Shown one piece after another: positions 10,301 to 17,204 of a stretch of DNA of 64,000 nucleotides (position 1 is the stretch's first letter; each line of letters starts with the position of its first letter). A model generated the notes under the pieces. The model searched no databases. It was not told the DNA's origin and saw only the letters and a list, made by a program, of their open reading frames with translations. Origin of the DNA: DASPJR01 sp035628505. Lineage in GTDB: Bacteria; Planctomycetota; SZUA-567; H5-PLA8. The stretch lies in contig DASPJR010000184.1 of NCBI GenBank assembly GCA_035628505.1, positions 1 to 64,000 on the forward strand. The letters are read 5' to 3'. Made by a program: the position numbers and the translations under genes.

Positions 10301-10459
10301 CACCTCTCGCGCTACCAGAAGGACGCCGAGGCGGCGAAGAAGCTGATCGCGGCGGGCGAATCGAAGCCGAAGGCCGAGCTGAATCCTTCGGAACTGGCGG
10401 CGTACACACTGGTGGCGAGCACACTTCTGAATCTGGACGAAACCCTGAACCGGAATTGA
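7304..10459 (+). CDS. PSCyt1 / DUF1549 / DUF1553 planctomycete-type cytochrome protein
   Basis: ATG 7304 follows a GGGGGAG purine run. A signal peptide ends near residue 25. Residues ~38-125 are the planctomycete cytochrome C domain, beginning 'NRDIRPIFSDKCFACHG'; the haem-binding CxxCH is at Cys52-His56. DUF1549 follows (~150-370, 'ARHWLDVARYADTHG') and contains a second CxxCH, 'CAVCHDHKFDP'. A ~270-residue insert with jelly-roll/LamG-like character ('TVYWDSVGISG') comes next, then DUF1553 (~715-1000, 'VTVNRFWQQIFGYGLVKTSGDFG', 'NTPLQALQLMND'). These proteins are abundant in Planctomycetota and Verrucomicrobiota and almost always precede a DUF1501 gene, as here (4 bases apart). Their biochemical role is not established; periplasmic redox or polysaccharide processing has been proposed. 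Confidence 0.93.
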   Translation: MATRGSFFWLACFILVFNHAAASASDKNAQKQTLPKTVQFNRDIRPIFSDKCFACHGFDAKKRKGDLRLDTLEGATAERDGQKAVYPGNLKKSLAWARITSKDSDEVMPPPKSHKKLSEFEKELIKRWIEQGAPYEKHWSFESVRKPEAPAVKSKISPRNEIDRFISAKLQENGLTLSPEADKETLIRRVAFTLTGLPPTIAEVESFLNDSTPDAYDKMVDRYFASKHHGEEMARHWLDVARYADTHGLHLDNERETWAYRDWVIKAFNENKKYDEFTIEQLAGDLLPNPTKDQLTATGFNRCNVTTSEGGSIDAELLYRYAVDRTSTMTQAWMGLTSGCAVCHDHKFDPISAREFYSMYAFFYSAADPAMDGNALLTQPVLKLSTPEQDKKLADFDAAIAARQKELDERVANIAYTDPASIEPRPPAEVRDTIWLDDDFPNGAKVQAGPGQPTAWVTKDSGAPVHSGNRSLKRSDKGLAQDYYESGAAALPVTAEAKFFLHVYMDPKDPPKSLMLQFHKGGWANRAVWGDYDAIQYGAANTFERVLAGPLPEAGKWVRLEVPASKVGLNAGDQLTGFALTMFGGTVYWDSVGISGRIDPAADPSRSFEAWWASRAGKDTPGVPGDIAGLLKEGPKKKDPKPELKKKLRDYYLQYVCAETKPKLEEFTAPIAELRKQREEFDKSIPSTFIFRDLPKPRDSFVMLRGQYDQPGEKVEPGTPAFLPPLKKAQPDARATRLDLARWLVAPEHPLTARVTVNRFWQQIFGYGLVKTSGDFGSQGEVPSHPELLDWLAADFRENGWDVRRLVRMMVTSATFRQSSRVTANLVQRDPENRLLARGPRLRLDAEQIRDNALYVSGLINLEFGGKGVKPYQPPNIWEPVGFAGSNTRFYKQDSGPALYRRSLYTFFKRTAPAPFMSNFDAPNREQSCTLRERSNTPLQALQLMNDVQHVEAARGLAQRMMTEGGANAPERLTYAFRTVLSRKPDAEEMKILQQELDAHLSRYQKDAEAAKKLIAAGESKPKAELNPSELAAYTLVASTLLNLDETLNRN

Positions 10460-10463
10460 TGCC

Positions 10464-11936
10464 ATGGACCCGATTTTCGAACAGAAGGTGTACCAGACAC
10501 GGCGGCATTTCTTTGGCAACCTGGGCATACGCCTCGGCGGCGTGGCGCTTGGAATGCTGGCGGGGCAGAAGCTTCTTTCTGCCGACGAACAGAAGAAAGC
10601 GCGCGTGCATCCGCCGTTGCCGGGGCTGCCGCATTTTCAGCCCAAGGCCAAGTCGCTGATCTACATTCACATGAACGGCGGCCCGACGCAGATCGACCTC
10701 TGGGATTACAAGCCCGGCCTTGCCGAATTCTTCGACAAGGACCTGCCGCCCAGCGTGCGCGGCGCCCAGCGCCTGACGACGATGACCAGCGGCCAGTCGC
10801 GTTTCCCGGTGGCGCCATCGAAATACAAGTTCGAGCAGATGGGAAAGTGCGGGCGCTGGATTAACACTGAACTGCTGCCGCACACGGCCAAGGTCGTTGA
10901 CGAGCTCGCCGTGATCAAGACCGTTCACACTAACGCCATCAATCATGACCCGGCGTGTACGTTCGTGATGACCGGGCGCGAAGTGCCCGGATTTGCCAGC
11001 ATCGGTTCGTGGCTGGCGTACGGTCTTGGCAGCGAGAACAATGACCTGCCGGCATTCGTCGTTTTCACGCCCAAGTGGCCCGAAGGCAGCAACGGTCAGG
11101 CGCTGTTTACGCGCATGTGGTCGAGCGGTTTTCTGCCGACGAAATACAACGGCGTGGCCTTCCGCGGCTCGGGCGATCCGGTGCTGTACCTTCCCAATCC
11201 TGACGGTGTCGCGCCGACCGACCGCCGTACCATGCTCGATGCGGTGAACAAGCTGAATGAAAAGAATTACACGCGCCTGGGTGATCCCGAAACACAGACG
11301 CGGATCGCGCAATACGAGATGGCGTTCCGCATGCAGACGAGCGTGCCCGAACTGGTCGATCTTTCCAAGGAACCGCAGAGCGTCCTCGATCTGTACGGCC
11401 CGAAGGTGAAAGAGCCGGGCAGCTTCGCCAACAATGCGCTGCTGGCGCGCCGGCTGGTCGAACGCGGCGTGCGCATGGTCCAGTTGCTGCACCGTGGCTG
11501 GGATCAGCATTCCAGTCTTCCGGCGCAGCTGGGCAACCAGTGTAAAGACACCGACCAGGGCTGCGCGGCGCTGATCACGGATCTGAAGCAGCGCGGCCTG
11601 CTCGACAGCACGCTCGTGGTCTGGGGCGGCGAGTTCGGGCGCACGGTCTACTCGCAGGGAAAGCTGTCAAAAGAGGATTACGGCCGCGACCATCATCCGC
11701 GCAATTTCTGCATGTGGATGGCCGGCGGCGGCGTGAAGGGCGGCATCTCCTACGGCGAGACGGACGACTTCAGCTACAACATCATAGACAAGCCCGTTCA
11801 CATCAACGACCTCAACGCGACGATCCTCCATTGCATGGGCATCGATCACGGACGGCTCGAATACAAGTTCCAGGGCCTCGATGCGCGCCTGACCGGCGTC
11901 GAAGAAGCGAAGGTGATCAAGGATCTACTGGCCTGA
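10464..11936 (+). CDS. DUF1501 family protein (sulfatase/phosphatase-like fold)
   Basis: The 490-residue protein starts four bases after the DUF1553 stop, so the two are translationally linked. The N-terminus contains 'TRRHFFGNLGIRLGGVALGMLAG', a double-Arg plus hydrophobic stretch consistent with Tat-type export, as is common in DUF1501. Family features are 'HMNGGPTQIDLWDYKP', 'LYGPKVKEPGSFANNALLARRLVERGVR', 'VVWGGEFGRT' and 'DHHPRNFCMWMAGGGVKGG'. The last two are the conserved C-terminal metal-site-like motifs. DUF1501 is related to the alkaline-phosphatase/sulfatase superfamily, but no substrate is known. The gene converges on the histidine kinase gene 22 bases downstream. Confidence 0.93.
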   Translation: MDPIFEQKVYQTRRHFFGNLGIRLGGVALGMLAGQKLLSADEQKKARVHPPLPGLPHFQPKAKSLIYIHMNGGPTQIDLWDYKPGLAEFFDKDLPPSVRGAQRLTTMTSGQSRFPVAPSKYKFEQMGKCGRWINTELLPHTAKVVDELAVIKTVHTNAINHDPACTFVMTGREVPGFASIGSWLAYGLGSENNDLPAFVVFTPKWPEGSNGQALFTRMWSSGFLPTKYNGVAFRGSGDPVLYLPNPDGVAPTDRRTMLDAVNKLNEKNYTRLGDPETQTRIAQYEMAFRMQTSVPELVDLSKEPQSVLDLYGPKVKEPGSFANNALLARRLVERGVRMVQLLHRGWDQHSSLPAQLGNQCKDTDQGCAALITDLKQRGLLDSTLVVWGGEFGRTVYSQGKLSKEDYGRDHHPRNFCMWMAGGGVKGGISYGETDDFSYNIIDKPVHINDLNATILHCMGIDHGRLEYKFQGLDARLTGVEEAKVIKDLLA

Positions 11937-11957
11937 TGCGTGCCCGCCGGACTTAGA

Positions 11958-14900
11958 TCAGCGGGTGGTTAGCGGAAGCTCTAATGGACGGCGCGATGCG
12001 ATAGACTTCATTGCGGCTGTCAGTTCTTCGAGCACATCAAGATTCACCGGCTTGGTCAGGTGATGCGTAAAGCCGGCGGCATAGGCGTTTTTCTTATCTT
12101 CATCCTGGCCGTATCCGGTCAGCGCCACGAGCAGAATGGAACTGTCCATAGAGCGATGTGCTTTCAACGCTCTCACGACTTCATAGCCGGACATGCCGGG
12201 CAAGCCGATGTCGCATAAGACCATCGTTGGCTTAAAACGCTCGAACTCCTCGATGCCGGAGGGTCCGTCGGCGGCAACAACGACCGTGTTGCCCGACAGC
12301 TCCAGCAGCATCTTCAGCGATTCGGCCGAGTCTCTGTTGTCTTCGATTATCAGAATTTTCTGTGCGCCCTCTCTTGTGTTTTCCGGAACCAGGACGGAGG
12401 CGTCCGGCTCGCTTTCGAGGGCCAGCGGCAGCGTGTACACGAATTCAGAGCCACGTCCAAGCCCGTCGCTCATGGCTTCCATTTTCCCCTTGTGAAGCTC
12501 AACCAGGCCCTTGGCCAGGGCCAATCCCAGCCCCAAGCCGCCGCGCGAGCGATCCAGTGTTTCATCCGCCTGTACAAACGGGCTGAAGATGCTGTCCAGC
12601 GTCTGCGCACTCATGCCTATGCCGCTATCCCGCACAGCCACGTTTGCACTGTCGTTTGCGCGATAGACACGGATGCGCACGTTTCCTCCTGAATCCGTGA
12701 ATTTCGCCGCATTATGCAGAACGTTTCCAAGCACCTGAGACAGGCGCACACGATCGCCCCGGACCCACAGCCGACCGCTGCAGATTTCGATGTTGAGGCT
12801 CAGACCTTTCGATTCAAGCAGGGTGCGATGATCCTCAGCGGCCGTGCGGACGACCTCGATCAGATCGATCAGCTCTAAATGCAGGTCGATCTTGCCCCGC
12901 GCAATCCTCGACATATCCAGCAGGTCATCGACCAGGTGCGTCATATGGTCAACCTGGCGAACAATAATGTCGGTCACGCGGGTGCATGCTGCATCCGCTG
13001 CTTCGCGCTTGCGCAGGTACTCAGCCGCATTTCGGATAGGCGCCAGCGGATTGCGCAGTTCGTGGGCCAGCATGGCCAGGAACTGGTCCTTGTGGCGGTC
13101 GGCAGCCTTCAGTGCGTTCTCCGTCTCTTTCTGCGGTTCGATATTGGTGCATGTTCCAATCCAGCGAAGCACGCTTCCACGCTCATCGCGGATCGGCAGC
13201 GCGCGCCCGAGATGCCACTTGTACTCGCCGGACGCGGCTTCGCGGATGCGGTACTCGATCTCGAACGGACGTCCGCTGGCGAGGCAGCGCTGCCACGCGT
13301 CAAGGGCCGGCTGCAGATCATCCGGATGCAGCACATGGGTCCAGTTGTCTGTGCTGAGCTTCAGGTGGTTCAGCCCGGAGAACTCGGCCCAGCGTTGATT
13401 GAAATAGTCGAACGTTCCATCGCCACGCGCCGTCCAGACCATCTGCGGCATCGCGTCAGCCAGCTCGCGGAACCTGCGCTCACTTTCGCGCAGCCTGGCT
13501 TCGGCTTCCACGCGCGCCGAAACGTCGGCGAGGTAGCACACCACGCCATGGCGGCCGTCGGGAAAGGTCAAACGATGGAGTTCCCAGTCGTAAAACTCCG
13601 TCACACCGCGATCGATCCGCTGTGCCGCGAATTCGGTGCTGACAAAGGATTGGCCGGTGCGCAGTGTCTGACTAAACTGTTCAGCTACCAGTGAGGCCGC
13701 TTCTTTCGGCAGCATTGTGTGAAGTACCTCTACGATGCTTCGGCCGATCACGCTTTCGCGTCCGAATACAGGCTGGGCCCTCGGATTGATCTGTCTGACT
13801 CGAAGCTCATCGTCGACCAGGTAAGTAGCCAGAGGCGATTGATCGATGATAGCGGAGAGCTGTGCCTCTGTGTTACGCAGCGCCTTTTCAACACGCTTCT
13901 TTTCCGTTATGTCCTGCTGGACACACATCCAGTATTGCCGCCCGCGGAGCTCGAGCCCCGTGATGCGCGCATGCGTTGTAAAGCTCGTGCCGTCTTTCCT
14001 GCGATTATCGAACTCGCCTTTCCATTCCCCTTTTTGCTTCAGCTGGCTGATAACCTGTTCAACAATGCGCAGGTTCTCTTCCGGCGGATAGGAGTTCTGA
14101 ATCGTGACGTGCTTTCCCACCATCTCGCCGCGCGCGTAGCCGAACATCTGGTCTTCAGCCGGATTTGTGAAAACGATGAATCCGCGCTCATCGGACAAAC
14201 TTACTCCTTCAACCATGTTCTCAACGACACACTTGCTGGCGCGGAGATCGTCTTCCACGCGGCGGGCCTCGGTGATGTCCGTGATGGCTCCGACACACCG
14301 CGCCGGTTTCCCTGATGCGTCGCGGATCAGCTGTGCGCGGTCGGAGAGCGTGCGGTACTGTCCATGCCTGCCCCGGATCCTGTATTCAGCCGCGAAGCGT
14401 CCTGATGTGGCGATGCAGTTCTCAAAAGTCTTCTGCAGACTCTGAAGATCGTCTGGATGGATCAGCGCGTGCCAGGCATCCAGGGTTGCGGCCTGCACGG
14501 ATTGGTCACTGGCGAGCAGCTTTCCCAGGTCGCCAAACCACGCGATGGCTTTTGTGCTCAGATCGAGCTCGTACACAACGTCGGAGACGGTCTGCGAGAC
14601 GATGCGGAAGCGGCTTTCCGCGGCGCGTATGCTGGATTCGGATTGTCTCTGCTGCAGGACGATTCCTGCATGATTGCACGCCACGTTCAGCAGCAGCAGA
14701 TCGTTTTTCGTCGGAAAACCTGGACGTCTCGACCCGGCCACGACCACACCGCATCCACCCAGATGGCCAAGTGGAATGACGGCCACGCGAAGGTCGCCGG
14801 TTCCGGCTGGATCGGCCACCGGCGCTGAAGGTGTCGCACAGAATGTGCTGCCCCGCCACTGCGCCGCCCTCTGTTCCCAGGCGCGCTTGACTTCCGTGGG

Positions 14901-15122
14901 AAGCAGTTCAGGACCGGAAAGCTCCAAAAGCTGGCCGTCCGGAAAGCTGAGCGAAACGAAAACATAATCACAGGGAACACTGCGCTCGATGACACGCAGC
15001 AGGCTGCCGGCGACCTGTGAAGGCGAGGCGCCCACCCAGACCGCCGGCAGTGAAGAGAGTGCCACAAGTTCCCGCAGGCACCGTCTTAATTCAGATGGGT
15101 CATCTGAGTCCGGCACCTGCAT
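11958..15122 (-). CDS. Hybrid sensor histidine kinase: GAF-PAS(x4)-HisKA-HATPase-REC
   Basis: This 1054-residue protein has no obvious membrane segment. The order is a GAF-like domain (~20-165), then four PAS/PAC units (~170-290, 295-410, 415-540, 545-670; e.g. 'RELADAMPQMVWTARGDG'). HisKA follows, with the phospho-acceptor His in 'FLAMLAHELRNPLAPI' near residue 690, then HATPase_c ('GLGLGLALAKGLVELH') and a C-terminal receiver from ~924 with acceptor Asp in 'VLCDIGLPG'. ATG 15122 has GGAGAG six bases upstream and directly abuts an in-frame TGA (15123-15125). That TGA is the original end of the MEDS gene, so the two were built as a translationally coupled operon. Its signal is unknown; GAF/PAS domains imply small-ligand, redox or light sensing. 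The lone receiver at 60612 is closely related to its REC domain. Confidence 0.93.
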   Translation of the reverse strand: MQVPDSDDPSELRRCLRELVALSSLPAVWVGASPSQVAGSLLRVIERSVPCDYVFVSLSFPDGQLLELSGPELLPTEVKRAWEQRAAQWRGSTFCATPSAPVADPAGTGDLRVAVIPLGHLGGCGVVVAGSRRPGFPTKNDLLLLNVACNHAGIVLQQRQSESSIRAAESRFRIVSQTVSDVVYELDLSTKAIAWFGDLGKLLASDQSVQAATLDAWHALIHPDDLQSLQKTFENCIATSGRFAAEYRIRGRHGQYRTLSDRAQLIRDASGKPARCVGAITDITEARRVEDDLRASKCVVENMVEGVSLSDERGFIVFTNPAEDQMFGYARGEMVGKHVTIQNSYPPEENLRIVEQVISQLKQKGEWKGEFDNRRKDGTSFTTHARITGLELRGRQYWMCVQQDITEKKRVEKALRNTEAQLSAIIDQSPLATYLVDDELRVRQINPRAQPVFGRESVIGRSIVEVLHTMLPKEAASLVAEQFSQTLRTGQSFVSTEFAAQRIDRGVTEFYDWELHRLTFPDGRHGVVCYLADVSARVEAEARLRESERRFRELADAMPQMVWTARGDGTFDYFNQRWAEFSGLNHLKLSTDNWTHVLHPDDLQPALDAWQRCLASGRPFEIEYRIREAASGEYKWHLGRALPIRDERGSVLRWIGTCTNIEPQKETENALKAADRHKDQFLAMLAHELRNPLAPIRNAAEYLRKREAADAACTRVTDIIVRQVDHMTHLVDDLLDMSRIARGKIDLHLELIDLIEVVRTAAEDHRTLLESKGLSLNIEICSGRLWVRGDRVRLSQVLGNVLHNAAKFTDSGGNVRIRVYRANDSANVAVRDSGIGMSAQTLDSIFSPFVQADETLDRSRGGLGLGLALAKGLVELHKGKMEAMSDGLGRGSEFVYTLPLALESEPDASVLVPENTREGAQKILIIEDNRDSAESLKMLLELSGNTVVVAADGPSGIEEFERFKPTMVLCDIGLPGMSGYEVVRALKAHRSMDSSILLVALTGYGQDEDKKNAYAAGFTHHLTKPVNLDVLEELTAAMKSIASRRPLELPLTTR

Positions 15123-15275
15123 TCATCGCTCTCCGCGCTCGCGCAACTCCTGCAAAAACTCATCGGGCGGGACGAAGAACGGGTTGGCCTGCAAGGTTCC
15201 TCCAATAATGACCATCGGGTGCGTGCGCATGATGTCCATCACGACGTCGGCGCCAAACTTGGCGCAATCGTACGT
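15123..15275 (-). other. In-frame continuation of the MEDS domain beyond an internal TGA
   Basis: Reading past the TGA at 15276-15278 in the same frame gives 50 codons starting TYDCAKFGADVVMDIMRTHP and ending at the TGA (15123-15125) that abuts the kinase ATG. The segment reads like the conserved C-terminal part of MEDS domains (HPMVIIGG, NPFFVPPDEFL), so it was coding recently or still is. Either the gene is broken by a nonsense mutation, the base is a sequence error, or TGA is read through or recoded. A 6-bp hairpin (15250-15265) sits 10 bases after the TGA. Confidence 0.7.
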
Positions 15276-15752
15276 TCAGACGACAGCATCGTCGTATTTA
15301 GGCAGGATGTAATTCAGCCGCGTCTCATACTCGACGATGTCGTTGACTCCCGGGCGGTCTTCGAGCGCCCATTCCATGTTCGCGAGCAGGCGCGTGATCC
15401 GGAATCCCATGCGCTTGCCTTCAGTCAATACTTCCTCGATGAGTTTCAGCATTCGGTTCTGATCGAAGTGTCCGTCCCGAAGGTACGCGTCCTCCCAGCG
15501 CTTAACGGCCAGTTGGCCATTCGCCTGAGCCGGCTCGATGTCGATTCCGGCCTCCGTTAAGCGGCTAAGATGCGTATTGCGGTGCGCGGGATCAACGATG
15601 TGAAACGCGCGGTGATTACGCGAGAAGCCCTCCTTTATATAGGGCATCAGCACGTCGTATTCTTCCGCTTTGCTGTGAAAGAAGGCGCAGACGTGACGGA
15701 TTGCCGGCAGATCATTTCCAGCGAGACGAACGGGTTCCAGCGTCGGAGTCAT
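15276..15752 (-). CDS. MEDS-domain sensory protein, interrupted by an in-frame TGA
   Basis: The frame starts at ATG 15752 with AAGGG nine bases upstream and stops at TGA 15276-15278 after 158 residues. Visible MEDS features (methanogen/methylotroph DcmR sensory domain) are 'HVCAFFHSKAEEYDVLMPYIKEG', 'AFHIVDPAHR', 'MEWAL' and 'YETRLNYILP'. In families I know, the text after 'DDAVV' continues C-x-Y-D. Here the Cys position is the TGA and the following TYD continues in frame for 50 more codons. MEDS proteins are cytoplasmic, Rossmann-like sensory modules often paired with histidine kinases, as here. The product is therefore a truncated MEDS protein, a pseudogene, or a recoded full-length protein of ~209 residues. 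Confidence 0.82.
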   Translation of the reverse strand: MTPTLEPVRLAGNDLPAIRHVCAFFHSKAEEYDVLMPYIKEGFSRNHRAFHIVDPAHRNTHLSRLTEAGIDIEPAQANGQLAVKRWEDAYLRDGHFDQNRMLKLIEEVLTEGKRMGFRITRLLANMEWALEDRPGVNDIVEYETRLNYILPKYDDAVV

Positions 15753-15989
15753 TTAGAACACCCTTTCCGGAGAGACTTTGCACATTCGTCAGGTGCAATC
15801 GTTCGAACCGTTACTTTTTTTCACAAGAGGACACGCGTAGGCTGTGGAACGCAATGAAGAGACCGATTTAAGTGTTCTTCACGGAGAATCTTTGTTTTGC
15901 CCGCGCTCTTCTCCGGGTGTTGGGCCTTGAGACAGGGGCACCGGATTTCGGCTTGAGATTCCCCGTCGAAACTGCATCCTCTCACGGGT

Positions 15990-17204
15990 ATGGTTCCACA
16001 CGCTGATGCCCCATCACGCCTGCTCGAACCACTCCCCTACCATCGCGACGTCGTGAGTTATCTGAAAACGCACGAGCCCGCGCTTTGGAAGTGGTACTCC
16101 TCTGCCGGCTCCCGTGAGAAATATGCCGACGCAATCCGTCTTGATCTGCTGAAGTCCACGTACCGGCTTGACCGCGCCTCGCACGAAGAGCTGTACGCCG
16201 CGGCTGATGCTGTCTGCCGTACGCTTGAGCTGGACGTCAACACCACTCTTTATCAGGCGCAGACCGGTCCAGCTGGGCACAATGCCGGGATCTGCTGCCT
16301 GTCCGGCGAAGCGCACATCATTCTTCACGGCGATCTGAAAACCGTCCTCTCGCCGCTGGAGATGCAGGCGCTTCTCGGCCACGAGCTCGCGCATTACCGG
16401 CTGCTGACGATCGAGGACGGCGCGTACTCGACAGCCGGCCGCATCCTTGATGCGGTGGAAGATCACGCCGCCTGCCCGGAAAGCTATGCCGTCACCGCGC
16501 ACCGTTACCGGCGCTATACCGAGATCTACGCCGACCGCGGCGCGCTGCTCGCCTGCAAAGATCTGAACGCTGTCGTCGGCTGCCTGGTAAAGGTTTCCAC
16601 CGGCATCACCGACGTGAATGCCGAATCGTACCTCGCGCAGGCCGATGAGATCTTCGGCAAGAGCGTCGTGACCGATCAGGGGCTCACGCATCCGCAGTCG
16701 TTTGTCCGCGCACGCGCCGCCAGACTGTGGAGTCACGGCGAGCGCGACTGCGACAATGCTGTGCGGAATATGATCGACGGCCCGCTCGCGATGAATGCGC
16801 TGGATCTGCTCAATCAGCATGCTCTTCTGAGTCTCACGCGCCGTTTTATCGCCGAGATCATTCAGCCGGCGTGGTTCCGCACCGATCCGGTGCTGGCTCA
16901 CGCGCGGCTGTTCTTTCCCGACTTTTCGCCCGATCGCATCGACAGAAAAACACCGCTCGAACTGCATTCATTCGATCCTTCCGTACGCGATTACTTCTGC
17001 TACATCCTGCTCGATTTCGTTTCGGCCGATCCATCGCTCGATGAAATTCCCCTCGCCCGCGCGCTGGAACTTTCCGACACCTTTGGCGCGCGCGAACGTT
17101 TTGAAGAGCTCGCCAACAAAGAGCTCCGCATCACGAAAAAGACACTGTCGCGGCTGCGCAAGGAAGGCGCGGAGCTTCTGGCGAAAGCGAACGGTGCGGC
17201 ATGA
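15990..17204 (+). CDS. Soluble M48-family zinc metallopeptidase
   Basis: The 404-residue protein has no signal peptide or clear membrane helix. The zinc-binding HExxH is 'GHELAHYRL' (His131, Glu132, His135). The third ligand is probably Glu178 in 'YTEIYADRGALL', matching the E-x-x-A-D-R-G of M48 (HtpX/Ste24-like) enzymes. The peptidase core takes up residues ~60-260 and the C-terminal ~150 residues are family-specific helices. Its stop overlaps the ATG of the giant helicase gene (ATGA), so the two are translationally coupled and likely work together. In this setting the protease could process or regulate the helicase-nuclease, or act as an effector; that is inference. The ribosome site is weak. 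A 237-base divergent spacer to the MEDS gene carries its promoter. Confidence 0.85.
   Translation: MVPHADAPSRLLEPLPYHRDVVSYLKTHEPALWKWYSSAGSREKYADAIRLDLLKSTYRLDRASHEELYAAADAVCRTLELDVNTTLYQAQTGPAGHNAGICCLSGEAHIILHGDLKTVLSPLEMQALLGHELAHYRLLTIEDGAYSTAGRILDAVEDHAACPESYAVTAHRYRRYTEIYADRGALLACKDLNAVVGCLVKVSTGITDVNAESYLAQADEIFGKSVVTDQGLTHPQSFVRARAARLWSHGERDCDNAVRNMIDGPLAMNALDLLNQHALLSLTRRFIAEIIQPAWFRTDPVLAHARLFFPDFSPDRIDRKTPLELHSFDPSVRDYFCYILLDFVSADPSLDEIPLARALELSDTFGARERFEELANKELRITKKTLSRLRKEGAELLAKANGAA

Noticed and set aside
8375..10528. A 717-codon minus-strand frame opposite the DUF1553 gene
   Set aside because: Same codon-bias shadow effect; composition is not protein-like and the sense strand has clear conserved domains.
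15276..15278. Calling the MEDS TGA a selenocysteine codon outright
   Set aside because: Only position and a short hairpin support it. No sel genes are in the window and a single-base mutation or error explains it equally well, so it is reported as a finding only.
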